NCBI RefSeq assembly: GCF_004698125.1
Contig: NZ_ML214298.1
Location: 558,001 to 622,000 of the forward strand
Direction of reading: 5' to 3'
DNA: 64,000 nt
DNA from: Halosimplex halophilum
GTDB lineage: Archaea > Halobacteriota > Halobacteria > Halobacteriales > Haloarculaceae
Each line of letters starts with the position of its first letter. Within the stretch, counting starts at the first letter, position 1. Below, one piece after another: positions 15,066 to 23,669 of the stretch. A program made the position numbers and the translations under genes. Under the pieces are notes generated by a model, which was not told the origin of the DNA, ran no database searches, and worked only from the letters and a program-made list of their open reading frames with translations.

Positions 15066-15415
15066 GAAAGCGAGACGGCGAAGGGGGCGAACGGTCGCCG
15101 GCGCGAAGGGTCCGGGAAAGGGTGGGTTCCTACGCTCCCCCGAGCGCGGGAACGGGTGGGTGTGGACGGGGTGGGTCGCGGGTGAGGTGCATCCGTGGTG
15201 GGATGGGGCTCGCGGTCACACGAGCCATCCGATCGTAGGGCCTGGAGACGGAAGTCCGCAGGGCCTCAGAAATTAGGTATCGATCCCGGCGTCGCCGAGC
15301 GGTCCGGCGGTCGGGGATCGGCGGCAAGTGGCGGCGGAGACGGGAGCCCGGGGACGGGGCGAGCGCCCGGGTGACGCCCACAGTTAACCCTCGTCGGCCC
15401 GTTCGTCCGACCGAC
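15066..15415 (+). other. 350-base intergenic region with a G-tract cluster
   Basis: No gene seen. Between 15108 and 15182 there are ten runs of three or more G on the plus strand, separated mostly by one to seven bases (for example GGG at 15148, 15154, 15158, GGGG at 15168, GGG at 15173 and 15180). This fits the G-quadruplex consensus and would lie in the 3' untranslated part of the nuclease mRNA. Near the right end, AGTTAACCC (15382-15389) is a TATA-like element 30 bases before the next ATG. Confidence 0.55.
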
Positions 15416-16381
15416 ATGCGCGCAGTCCGTCTGCACGACCACGGCGGCCCCGAGGTCCTCGGGGTCGAGGAGACCGACCGTCCGACCCCCGCGTCGGACG
15501 AACTGCTCGTCGAGGTGGCGGCGGCCGGCGTCAACCCCGTCGACACCTACTTCCGCGACGGCTCCTACGAGCCCGTCGGCCTCCCGTTCACGCCGGGCGT
15601 CGACTTCGCGGGCGTCGTCGCGGCGACCGGCGACGGCGTCGACGGGTTCGCCGAGGGCGACCGGGTGTTCGGCACCGGGGTCGGCAACGCCGGCCACCAG
15701 GGCGCCTACGCCGAGTACGCGACCGTCCCGACGGATCGGGTCGTTCGCCTTCCTGACGGCGTCGACCTGGCGGAGGCCGGCGCGGCGGGCGTCGCGGCCG
15801 TCACCGCCTGGCGCGCGCTGGTCGACCACGCCGCCCTCGACCCGGCCGAGCACTGCCTCGTCCACGGCGGGTCCGGCGGCGTCGGCCACGCGGCCGTCCA
15901 GGTCGCCGACGCCGTCAGCGCCCGCGTGATCACCACCGCCAGCGAGGGGTACCACGACGCCCTCGACCGGCTGGGCGCCGACACGGTGCTGGACTACGGC
16001 CGCGACGACCTCGCCGACGCCGTCACCGAGGCGTCCGACGGCGGCGTCGACGCCGTGCTCGACCACCGGCTGGACGACTACCTCCAGTTCGACGCCGACG
16101 TGGCCGCGCAGGGCGCCCGCGTCGTCGGCATCGGCGAGAACAGCCCCGACCCCGGGTTCACGGACGACGGCGCCGCCCGCTCGAAGGACGTGTCCTACCA
16201 GTTCATGTCGATGTTCAACATGCCGGACCTGCGGGTCGGGCTGGCCGGCGTCGCCGACCTGATGGCACGGGACCGGCTGTCGATCGAACTCGCCCGCAGC
16301 TACGACCTCGAGGAGGCCGGCGAGGCGCAGCGCGCCGTCATGGAGGACAGCTTCCTCGGCAAGCTCGTGATCGAGCCCTGA
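15416..16381 (+). CDS. NADPH:quinone oxidoreductase / zinc-independent alcohol dehydrogenase family
   Basis: A 321-aa medium-chain dehydrogenase/reductase of the zeta-crystallin type. The N-terminal GroES-like domain reads MRAVRLHDHGGPEVLGVEE, VEVAAAGVNPVDTYFRDG, TPGVDFAGVV; the Rossmann nucleotide motif is VHGGSGGVGHAAVQVA at about residue 145. There is no cysteine/histidine zinc set, so it should be the quinone-reductase subgroup that uses NAD(P)H. Start chosen at MRAVRLHDHG, the conserved beginning of the family, with a leaderless TATA 30 bases upstream. Convergent with the dehydrogenase gene that follows; no operon partner. Confidence 0.92.
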   Translation: MRAVRLHDHGGPEVLGVEETDRPTPASDELLVEVAAAGVNPVDTYFRDGSYEPVGLPFTPGVDFAGVVAATGDGVDGFAEGDRVFGTGVGNAGHQGAYAEYATVPTDRVVRLPDGVDLAEAGAAGVAAVTAWRALVDHAALDPAEHCLVHGGSGGVGHAAVQVADAVSARVITTASEGYHDALDRLGADTVLDYGRDDLADAVTEASDGGVDAVLDHRLDDYLQFDADVAAQGARVVGIGENSPDPGFTDDGAARSKDVSYQFMSMFNMPDLRVGLAGVADLMARDRLSIELARSYDLEEAGEAQRAVMEDSFLGKLVIEP

Positions 16382-16469
16382 CGACGGAACCGTCCGGAGA
16401 CTGACCGTCGAGCGCGACTCCGCCGGCGGAAGTCGGTCGCACCGGGGAGCAGTCCGCGGCCGACGGGAT

Positions 16470-17411
16470 TCAGAGCACGCGGTTGACGGGCTCGTCGCCG
16501 TCGGCGACCCGGCGGGCGCTCTCCGCGACGATGGCCGCGACGTGGCGGTAGTAGTCGCGGGTGTAGGCCGCGCAGTGCGGGGAGACGATCACGTCGTCGA
16601 GGTCCCACAGCGGCGAGTCCTCGGGGAGCGGTTCGGTCTCGAACACGTCGAGGGCTGCGCCCGCGATCTCGCCGTCGCGTAGCGCTGCCACGAGCGCCGG
16701 CTGGTCGACGACGCCGCCCCGGGCGACGTTGACCAGGTAGGCGTCCTCGTCCATCGCCGCGAGCTCGTCGGCGCCGACCAGACCGCGGGTCGCGTCGGTG
16801 AGCGGCACCGCGAGGACGACGAAGCGCGCGCCGGCGACGGCCTCCCGGAGCCGGTCCGTGGTGTACACCCGGTCGACGCCCGGTTCGGGCAGCGGGTCGC
16901 GGCGCACCCCGTGCACGTCGAGCCCGAGCCCGGTCAGCCGGTCGACGATCCCCCGCCCGAGGCCGCCGAGGCCGACGACGCAGGCCCGCTCGCCGGCGAC
17001 CGTCCAGGCCTCGTCCCACGCCGGCCGGTCCCACTCGCGGTCGGCCTGGTTGGCGGCGTGGCGGTGGACCCGCCGGGCCAGGGCGAGGACGAACCCCGCG
17101 ACCGTCTCGCCGACGGCGTCGCCGTGGATTCCCGTGCTGTTCGTCAGGGCGACGCCCCGCTCGCGCAGGCGGTCATGGGGGAACCGGTCGACCCCCGCCT
17201 GGATCGAGTGGACCCACTCCAGGTCGAGGAACGCGTCGCGGTGTTCGAAGGTGACGACGGCGTCGCAGTCGGCCAGCGAGCCCGGCGAGCCGTCGACGCC
17301 CGTCACGTCGACGCTCGTCTCCGCAGTCGCGTCGGCGAGTCGCTCGACGAGCCGCTCGGGCGGGAACACCGCCGCGACCGACTCGTCGACGCCGATCCGG
17401 TCGAGTCGCAT
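16470..17411 (-). CDS. D-2-hydroxyacid dehydrogenase
   Basis: A 313-aa NAD(P)-dependent dehydrogenase interconverting 2-hydroxy acids and 2-oxo acids. The Rossmann motif is ACVVGLGGLGRGIVDRL at about residues 143-159. The catalytic triad is all visible: Arg in NVARGGVVDQ, Glu in DVFETEPLPEDSPLW and His in VIVSPHCAAYT. Length and order match haloarchaeal D2-HDH enzymes. Start is MRLDRIGVDESV; the upstream open frame is low-complexity. It stands alone, convergent to the quinone reductase. Substrate cannot be told from sequence. Confidence 0.93.
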   Translation of the reverse strand: MRLDRIGVDESVAAVFPPERLVERLADATAETSVDVTGVDGSPGSLADCDAVVTFEHRDAFLDLEWVHSIQAGVDRFPHDRLRERGVALTNSTGIHGDAVGETVAGFVLALARRVHRHAANQADREWDRPAWDEAWTVAGERACVVGLGGLGRGIVDRLTGLGLDVHGVRRDPLPEPGVDRVYTTDRLREAVAGARFVVLAVPLTDATRGLVGADELAAMDEDAYLVNVARGGVVDQPALVAALRDGEIAGAALDVFETEPLPEDSPLWDLDDVIVSPHCAAYTRDYYRHVAAIVAESARRVADGDEPVNRVL

Positions 17412-17539
17412 GGGCGGGGGTACGCGGTGCTGGTCGGTAACTGTTGCTCCGAACTCCGGGGCCCACGTACCGGAGCGGCCGGTCCGCGGCGGAGTGACCG
17501 GCGCGTGCCGGGGTGACCGGGAGACGCGGTCGGCACCCG

Positions 17540-18334
17540 CTACTCGTCGACGACGACCACGATCCGCTCGCGGTCGCTGGCGGCCGGGCACTCGTCGGCG
17601 CGCTCGACGGGGACCGTCGCCGACAGCGACTCGACGGTCGCCTGCGACGGGAGGACCGTCATGTCGGCGCGGATCCGGCCGTTCCCGCCGACGCTCGACG
17701 GGAAGTACGACCCGCCGGCCCTGTAGAGGACGGCCACGTCGGTCCGGGCCGTTCCGTTGAAGACGCAGGCCCGCGCGGCGGGGAACGAGACCTGCTCGCG
17801 GTAGACGAAGTCGTTGTCGACCGTCGCCGCGCCGACGACGACCGCCGTCGACTGCTCGGGGTCGGCGGGCATCTCCGCCGCGCCGTGGACGGTCGTCTCG
17901 TAGGTCAGCGGGCTCGTCCCGAGGTCGGCCGCGACGAGGGCCCCGCCCGCGACGGCGACCACGACGACCGCCGCGACGGCCTCCCCGCGTCGCAGCCGGT
18001 AGCGGCGCTCCTCGACGACGTAGACCGCGCCGAACAGCGCGACCAGCGCGAGTCCAACGGCCGCGAACGTCCCCGCCGTCCCGAGCGAGTGCGTCGACGC
18101 CGCGTAGCCGACGGCCCCCGCGAGCAGCGCGGCGTACAGGAAGAGCAGCCCCTGACGAAAGCGGGTCGTCGCCGCCCCGACCAGCGCGAGCGTCGCCGCC
18201 AGCGCGAACAGCGCCGACTGGACGGTCACCGACAGGTCCGGACCGACCCGTCGCGCGAACACCGCCACCGCGGCCACCCCGACCAGCGCGGCGACCAGTT
18301 CCCCGACCCGCCGGCCGAGCGTCCGGTCGCTCAT
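17540..18334 (-). CDS. Membrane protein with extracytoplasmic C-terminal domain
   Basis: A 264-aa protein of unknown function. Five hydrophobic helices occupy about residues 8-145 (e.g. SVTVQSALFALAATLALVGA, GLLFLYAALLAGAVGYAAS, FAAVGLALVALFGAVYVV, VAAVVVVAVAGGALVAADLG). The remaining ~120 residues form a soluble, beta-rich region outside the membrane with two cysteines (ARACVFNG, ADECPAAS) that could pair, one sequon (NGT), and VSFPAARACVFNGTARTDV. Start chosen at MSDRTLGRRVGELV, just before the first helix. No family recognised; neighbours give no clue. Confidence 0.82.
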   Translation of the reverse strand: MSDRTLGRRVGELVAALVGVAAVAVFARRVGPDLSVTVQSALFALAATLALVGAATTRFRQGLLFLYAALLAGAVGYAASTHSLGTAGTFAAVGLALVALFGAVYVVEERRYRLRRGEAVAAVVVVAVAGGALVAADLGTSPLTYETTVHGAAEMPADPEQSTAVVVGAATVDNDFVYREQVSFPAARACVFNGTARTDVAVLYRAGGSYFPSSVGGNGRIRADMTVLPSQATVESLSATVPVERADECPAASDRERIVVVVDE

Positions 18335-18513
18335 CGACACCCCTCCCTCGTCCGATCCCGGTCCGCTGCGGGCATATCCCCGCATTCATGTCAGTACCAC
18401 AAAACACCTGTGACAGCGCCACCGCGACGGGCCGGCCCGCATCGGACGCCTCCACGGATCGTCACCGATGGCGTTCGGAGCACGGTCGGCCGAGCCCCGT
18501 CAGCCGAGTAGAC

Positions 18514-18936
18514 TCAGCCGAACCCGGCTCGCCCCTCGCGGGCGACCGTGTACCCGACCACGACGACCACCCAGACGCCCACGCCGGCCACGAACAGTTC
18601 GAACGGCACCTCGTACCCGAGGTTCCAGGCGAACAGCAGTCCCTGGACGGCGGCCATCAGGGCCATCGTCGCGACGGTCACGACGCCCAGCACCGACGGG
18701 TCCTCGGGCGGGTCGACGCGGCCCGCCCACTCCATCACCAGCATCGTCGCGAGCATCAGCGCAGGGAGCGAGAGGACGGCCACCGGCTTCGACGCGAAGT
18801 TGTCCGGCTCGCCCGACGCCGAGAAGTGGACCGCCATCTCCGCGGGCAGCCGCCCCCACAGCGCCAGCCCCGCCACCAGCGTCGCCGCGACCAGCGCCAG
18901 CGACAGCCAGTCGTAGCGGTCGAGTCCGCCGAGCAT
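18514..18936 (-). CDS. DUF1648 domain membrane protein
   Basis: A 140-aa protein with four membrane helices. Between the first and second helix it has the DUF1648 signature LPAEMAVHFSASGEPDNFASK (LP...HF...G.PD....K), the motif also found at the start of SdpI-type immunity/membrane proteins. The other helices are LPALMLATMLVMEWAG, VLGVVTVATMALMAAVQGLL and LFVAGVGVWVVVVVGYTV. Function of the domain is unknown. It begins with MLGGLDRYDWLSLALV and is preceded by a minus-strand TATA-like AAGTATTT (about 18960-18967). Confidence 0.88.
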   Translation of the reverse strand: MLGGLDRYDWLSLALVAATLVAGLALWGRLPAEMAVHFSASGEPDNFASKPVAVLSLPALMLATMLVMEWAGRVDPPEDPSVLGVVTVATMALMAAVQGLLFAWNLGYEVPFELFVAGVGVWVVVVVGYTVAREGRAGFG

Positions 18937-18982
18937 ACGGGTCCCTCTCGCCCGCTCGGCAAATACTTACCGCGGCTGTGCC

Positions 18983-19268
18983 GGACGCTCAGTCGCCCGC
19001 CGCGGACCGGCTGCCATCGCTGCCGCCACCGCCGTCGCCGCCCGGCAGCGGCGTCGACGCCCATGTTTTTCCGGGCCGGGTTTCCTCGGTCGCTACGCTC
19101 CCTGCGGGAACCCGGCCGGCAAAAACATGGGTGAAAAAGCCGGACGCCTCGCTCACTGTGTTCGCTCGCGTCCGGAGAACCGCGCGCCGGTGGCGCGCGG
19201 ACGCTCAGTCGCCCGCCGCGGACCGGCTGCCATCGCTGCCGCCACCGCTCCCGCCCGACAGCGGCGTC
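18983..19268. repeat. Duplicated gene end flanking three consecutive hairpins
   Basis: The last ~70 bases of the radical SAM gene (19199-19268) are present a second time at 18983-19056: the first 50 bases of each copy are identical, the rest differs by a 3-base indel and a few changes. The downstream copy still reads in the right frame to the same stop (GSDGSRSAAGD). Between them lie three inverted repeats: arms 19060-19085/19106-19131 (CCCATGTTTTT...AAAAACATGGG, 23 of 26 paired), 19140-19147/19168-19175 (CCGGACGC/GCGTCCGG) and 19181-19188/19192-19199 (CGCGCGCC/GGCGCGCG). There is no transposase. Confidence 0.85.
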
Positions 19269-20248
19269 CGTTCCACGACGGTACCGTCGTAGGTCGGGTA
19301 CTGCTCGACGATCTCGCCCTCGGGCACGTCGCCCTCCTCGACCATCTCCTCCAGCAGCCACCACGCCACCTCGACGTGGTCGGACTTGACGGTGTAGTAC
19401 TCCTCGGGGACGCCGAGTTCGTCGAGTCGCGCGGCGTCGACCCACGCCTTCCCGTAGACGAGCGTGCCGTCGTCGGTGATCTCGTCGAACGGCCGGCGCA
19501 GCGTGCGGGCCATCCGCTTGAGCCGCCGGCGGTGCTGGGCGGCGTCCTTGAAGACGCTCGTGCAGAAGTACACCTTCTCGTGGTCTCCCATCTCCGCCAG
19601 GATCTGCTCGCGCGGGCTGTCGACGGCGCTCATGTGCTCGTCGCGCAGCTCGAACCCCTCCTCCTGCATCCGGCGGTAGTTGCCGTCGGACATCTCGAAC
19701 TCGTTGATGTTGCAGAAGTCGGCGGCGCCCTCGTCGAGGAACTCGATGAACTCCTGTTCGGGCCGGATGCCCGGGATCTCGAAGGCGGGCGTCAGCCCCT
19801 CCTCGCGGGCGATGTAGAGGATCTCCTCCCACTCGGTGCCGTGGAGGTCGCCCCACTGCTCGTAGGGGGGGTGGAAGCGGATCTCGTCGAGGCCCGCCTC
19901 CGAGAGCCGGCGCATGTTCTCCCGGCCGCCGGTGATGCCGGTGTAGAGGTGGGTGTGGAAGTCCTCGCCGTACTCGTCTTTGAGCAGCGAGAGGTAGCGA
20001 GTGGTGCGGCCCATCGCCTCCTGCGGTTCGCCGCCGGTGATAGACGCCCCGAGCGCGTCCATGCGCTCGGCCTCCTCCAGCACGTCCTCGTCGGACTCGA
20101 CGGGCCGCTCGTTGGCGTAGACCTGCTCGACGTTCTTGCGGTTCTCGCCGAGGGGACAGTAGAAACAGTCGCGCTGGTCGCAGTAACCGTAGACGAACAG
20201 GACCATCTTCCCGCCCTTGGCGCACTGTTCGCAGCCCTCGGATATCAT
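19205..20248 (-). CDS. Radical SAM domain protein with CX4CX2C cluster motif
   Basis: A 347-aa protein. At about residues 22-32 it has YGYCDQRDCFYCPLG, i.e. CX4CX2C instead of the canonical CX3CX2C that binds the 4Fe-4S cluster cleaving S-adenosylmethionine; I checked the codons and see no frameshift. The barrel continues with SITGGEPQ (the GGE motif contacting SAM), HTHLYTGITGG, EIRFHPPYEQW and FEIPGIRP. An N-terminal CEQCAKGGK may hold a second metal site. The C-terminus is a Gly/Ser-rich tail (SGGSGGGSDGSRSAAGD) that is duplicated downstream. It resembles archaeal pyruvate-formate-lyase-activating-like proteins; substrate unknown. Confidence 0.88.
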   Translation of the reverse strand: MISEGCEQCAKGGKMVLFVYGYCDQRDCFYCPLGENRKNVEQVYANERPVESDEDVLEEAERMDALGASITGGEPQEAMGRTTRYLSLLKDEYGEDFHTHLYTGITGGRENMRRLSEAGLDEIRFHPPYEQWGDLHGTEWEEILYIAREEGLTPAFEIPGIRPEQEFIEFLDEGAADFCNINEFEMSDGNYRRMQEEGFELRDEHMSAVDSPREQILAEMGDHEKVYFCTSVFKDAAQHRRRLKRMARTLRRPFDEITDDGTLVYGKAWVDAARLDELGVPEEYYTVKSDHVEVAWWLLEEMVEEGDVPEGEIVEQYPTYDGTVVERTPLSGGSGGGSDGSRSAAGD

Positions 20249-20498
20249 CGCTCCTACCTATCCCGTCGAGCGGGAAAAGTCGTGTGTTCCCGACCGGGGA
20301 TGTCAACCGGTGGCGCCCGCGGCCCGCGCGGACCCAAAACCGCGGCAGCCGTACGAACCGGAACCCGCGACCGCCGCACGAACCGGAAACCCCGGCCGCG
20401 AGCGCGACCCTATTGGGGATGGACCCGTTCGACTCGGCCAGTGAGCCGGACCGAGTCGCGCGACGGGGACGAGCCGCCGACCCCGACGGGAGGCTGAC

Positions 20499-21680
20499 GT
20501 GGCCGAGACCACCGACCGTCGCGAGCGCCTGCTGTGGACGGTCGCCATCTTCGCGTTCGTCACGACCGACGCCGTCGGCTTCCAGCTCCGGGGCGCGCTG
20601 CTGCCCAGCATCGAGGAGAGCTTTCAGGTGTCGCAGGGACTGCTCGGGCTCGTCGCAACCGCGGGCACGCTGGGGTTCGTCGCCTCGGTGCTGGTCGTCG
20701 GGCTGGTCGCCGGCCGCATCGACATCTACCGCGCGCTGGTGGGCAGCGCCGCCGTCGTCGCCGTCGGCGCCGTCCTGACGGGGATCGCGCCGGTCTTCCT
20801 CGTCTTCCTCGCGGCCCTCTTTCTCCGCGGGGTCGCCACGGGGCCGTTCCGCGCGCTCGACCGGGCGGTGCTGGGCCACCTCTACCCCGACGGCCGCGCC
20901 CGGATCTTCAACCGCTACGCGCTGGTGTGGGCCGCCGGCGCCGCGGCCGGACCGCTGGTCGTCACCGCCGCGCTGGCCGCCGGGAACTGGCGGTTCGCCT
21001 ACGGCGTCGTCGCCGCGGGCTTCCTCGTCTCGACGGTCCTGCTCGTCCGCCTGGACCTCCCCGACTCGGTCGCCACCGAGCGGGAACTCACCCTCGACGA
21101 CCTCCGGGAGGTCCTCCGCGAGCCCGCCGTCGCCGGGATGACCGGCGTACTCGTGTTCAACGGCGGCATCGAGGGCACCCTCTTCACCTGGCTGCCCTAC
21201 TTCGCCGCCCGGCAGCTCCCCGCGGCGGAGGCGAACCTCGTCCTCTCGACCTTCCTCGCGGCGTACGTCCCCGGCCGACTGGCCTACAGCTACCTCGCCG
21301 ACCGCACCGGCCGCACGCTTGACCTCGTGCTCGTGACGCTGACGCTCACGATGCCCGCGCTGCTCGCGACGATCTACCTCGCCGACGGCCGCTGGCTGTT
21401 CGTCGCCGTCTTCGCGCTTGGCCTGGTGATTTCGGCGACGTTCCCGACGCTGTCGGCGTTCGGGATGAACGCCGCTCCCAAGTACAGCGGCCCCGTCAAC
21501 GCCATCTCGACGAGCGCCGGCTACGTCGGCATCGCGCTCGTCCCACCGCTGGTCGGCCTGCTGGCCGAGCGGGTCGGCCTCCGCGCGGCGCTCGGGATCC
21601 TGCCCGCGTTGCTGGTCGCCATGCTCGTCGTCGCCGGGGTGACCCGGGTGTACCAGGCCCGCCGCGGCGCGCCGACGTAG
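20499..21680 (+). CDS. MFS transporter
   Basis: A 393-aa membrane protein with 12 helices of the major facilitator fold. The first helix region FAFVTTDAVGFQLRGALLPSIEESFQVS is a typical MFS start; the loop after helix 2 reads VAGRIDIYRALVG and the matching loop in the second half is YSYLADRTGRTLDL. It should exchange or export a small molecule; the substrate cannot be inferred. The GTG start gives an immediate cytoplasmic VAETTDRRERLLW before helix 1. It is divergent from the radical SAM gene across a 250-base gap that contains two near-copies of CGAACCGGAAaCCC (about 20354-20395). Confidence 0.92.
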   Translation: MAETTDRRERLLWTVAIFAFVTTDAVGFQLRGALLPSIEESFQVSQGLLGLVATAGTLGFVASVLVVGLVAGRIDIYRALVGSAAVVAVGAVLTGIAPVFLVFLAALFLRGVATGPFRALDRAVLGHLYPDGRARIFNRYALVWAAGAAAGPLVVTAALAAGNWRFAYGVVAAGFLVSTVLLVRLDLPDSVATERELTLDDLREVLREPAVAGMTGVLVFNGGIEGTLFTWLPYFAARQLPAAEANLVLSTFLAAYVPGRLAYSYLADRTGRTLDLVLVTLTLTMPALLATIYLADGRWLFVAVFALGLVISATFPTLSAFGMNAAPKYSGPVNAISTSAGYVGIALVPPLVGLLAERVGLRAALGILPALLVAMLVVAGVTRVYQARRGAPT

Positions 21681-21776
21681 CGAGGCGGGACCGACCGTTC
21701 GACGGGCGGAGCGGACTCGGAGTCCCCCCGCGTCGAGGCGAGCGGGACGGGCCGGTCGCGGGGCGCGACGAGTGCT

Positions 21777-21792
21777 TCAAACTCTCGTTTGA
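21777..21792. promoter_or_regulatory. Inverted repeat upstream of the VWA lipoprotein gene
   Basis: TCAAAC-TCTC-GTTTGA, a perfect 6-bp inverted repeat with a 4-base spacer, 42-58 bases before the ATG at 21835 and just upstream of a TATA-like CCTTTTGAA (21806-21814). Position and symmetry suggest a regulator-binding site. Confidence 0.45.
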
Positions 21793-21834
21793 GCGTTCAT
21801 CACGGCCTTTTGAACCGTCTCCGAACCCGGAGGT

Positions 21835-23658
21835 ATGCCGACCGACAGAACCAGGCGCTGGCTGCTGCGCACGGCCGCCGCCTCCGCCGCGACCGCCCTG
21901 GCGGGCTGTCGCGCCGACGAGGGGGACCCGGACCGGGAGAGCGACCGACCCGAACCGGCGGCGAGTCCGGGCGCGGACCCGACGGCGACACCCTGCCCGG
22001 ACACGCCGACGGAGACGCCGGAGACACCCCCGCCCGTCGACACCGACCGTGAGCGCATCGACGACTGGCAGTACGACCCGACGCCGACAGCGACCGCCGC
22101 CCACGGCGGCGGGACCCACACCGCCACGCCGATGGCGACCGCCACGCCAACCGGGGGGAGCGTCGGGCTCGCCGCGGGCGGCGCGAAGGACGTGGGGACC
22201 TTCCGCCGCAACGTCGAGGAGGGCTACCTCCCGCTGCCCGAGAGCCTGAGCTACGAGGGGCTGTTCTACGACTACTACTTCGAGACCGGCGACCCGGGGC
22301 CGCTCTGCGGCGCGACGTTCGGCCCGGCCTACGCCCCGGCGGTGACGGCCGACCCCCTCTCGGGGGAGACCGAGCGGTACCTCACGGTCGGGCTCAACTC
22401 CGGGCTGGCGGCCGACAAGTTCGAGCGCAAGCGGCTCAACCTCGTGGTCGTCGTCGACGTCTCCGGGTCGATGTCCGATGCGTTCGACGACTACTACTAC
22501 GACCGCCACGGTAACGAGCGGACCCCGAAGGGGGACACCGACCGCGAGAAGATCGAGGTGGCCCGCGAGGCGCTCGTTGCGCTGACCGAACAGCTCCGGC
22601 CGGGCGACCGCCTCGGGATCGTCCTCTACGACGACGAGTCGACGGTCGCGAAGCCGCTCCGACCGGTCGCCGCGACGGACATGGACGCCATCCGCGAGCA
22701 CGTCCGCGAGGACATCGAGGCGGGCGGCGGCACGCGGCTCTCGGCGGGCGTGGCCGACGCGACCGACCTGCTCCGGGAGTACGACGACGCCGACCGCTCC
22801 GTCTACGAGAACCGGACGATCGTGTTGACCGACGCGATGCCGAACCTCGGCGAGACCGACGCCGGCGACCTGCGCGGGCGCCTCGCGGACAACGCCGACC
22901 GGGGGCGCTACACCACGTTCGTCGGCGTCGGCGTCGACTTCCACGCCGAACTCGTCGACGCCATCACGTCGATCCGGGGGGCCAACTACTACAGCGTCCA
23001 CTCGGCCGACGAGTTCACCCGCCGGCTCGGCGACGAGTTCAAGTACATGGTCACCCCGCTGGTGTTCGACCTCGAACTCACGCTCGATGCCGCCGGCTAC
23101 GACATCCGCCGGGTCTACGGCACCTCGGCCGCCGAGGAGTCGACCGGCCGGATCATGCGCGTCAACACGCTGTTCGCGTCGCCCAGCGAGGGCGGCAAGT
23201 CCCGCGGCGGCGTCGTCCTCGCGCAGGTCGACCGCAAGTCCGCCGACGCCGCGCTGGACCTCACTGTCAGCTGGACCGACCGCAGGGGCCGCAGCCACGA
23301 GAACGCGACGCGGGTCCGGTTCCCCGACGCCGACCCGGACTACTACGCGAACACGGGCGTCCGGAAGGCCGTCCTGCTCTCGCGGTACGCCGACCTCCTG
23401 AAGAACTGGCTGGTCGCCGAGCGGGAGGCCGACCGCGAGACGCCGGGGCCCGACGACGGCATCGAGGTGCCGCCGCCGGAGCACGAACTCGGCGAGTGGG
23501 AACAGCAGTCGGAACCGCTGACGGTGAGCGACACCTACGAGCAGCGCATCCGGGAGTTCCGCGAGTACTTCGAGTCCGAGGCCGAGGCCATCGGCGACGA
23601 GACCCTCTCGCAGGAGGCCGAGACGATGGCGACCATCCTCGAACAGGACGACGACTGA
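21835..23658 (+). CDS. Tat-exported lipoprotein with VWA domain (YfbK-like)
   Basis: A 607-aa protein. The N-terminus has a twin-arginine signal and lipobox, TRRWLLRTAAASAATALAGC, so it should be exported folded and anchored by lipid at the cysteine. A Thr/Pro-rich linker (to about 110) follows. Then come the YfbK-type N-domain (VGTFRRNVEEGYLPLPESL), a VWA domain (about 200-390) with intact MIDAS DVSGSMS and TDAMPN, and the C-terminal domain usual for YfbK proteins (NYYSVHSADEFTRRL, FDLELTL, VRKAVLLSRYADLLKNWL). It probably makes metal-dependent protein contacts at the cell surface. It stands alone; an inverted repeat lies before its promoter. Confidence 0.92.
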   Translation: MPTDRTRRWLLRTAAASAATALAGCRADEGDPDRESDRPEPAASPGADPTATPCPDTPTETPETPPPVDTDRERIDDWQYDPTPTATAAHGGGTHTATPMATATPTGGSVGLAAGGAKDVGTFRRNVEEGYLPLPESLSYEGLFYDYYFETGDPGPLCGATFGPAYAPAVTADPLSGETERYLTVGLNSGLAADKFERKRLNLVVVVDVSGSMSDAFDDYYYDRHGNERTPKGDTDREKIEVAREALVALTEQLRPGDRLGIVLYDDESTVAKPLRPVAATDMDAIREHVREDIEAGGGTRLSAGVADATDLLREYDDADRSVYENRTIVLTDAMPNLGETDAGDLRGRLADNADRGRYTTFVGVGVDFHAELVDAITSIRGANYYSVHSADEFTRRLGDEFKYMVTPLVFDLELTLDAAGYDIRRVYGTSAAEESTGRIMRVNTLFASPSEGGKSRGGVVLAQVDRKSADAALDLTVSWTDRRGRSHENATRVRFPDADPDYYANTGVRKAVLLSRYADLLKNWLVAEREADRETPGPDDGIEVPPPEHELGEWEQQSEPLTVSDTYEQRIREFREYFESEAEAIGDETLSQEAETMATILEQDDD

Positions 23659-23669
23659 CGAGAAGCGGT

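Noticed and set aside
19060-19199. The hairpin cluster as an insertion sequence
   Set aside because: No transposase frame and no terminal repeats of a known family; kept only as a repeat.
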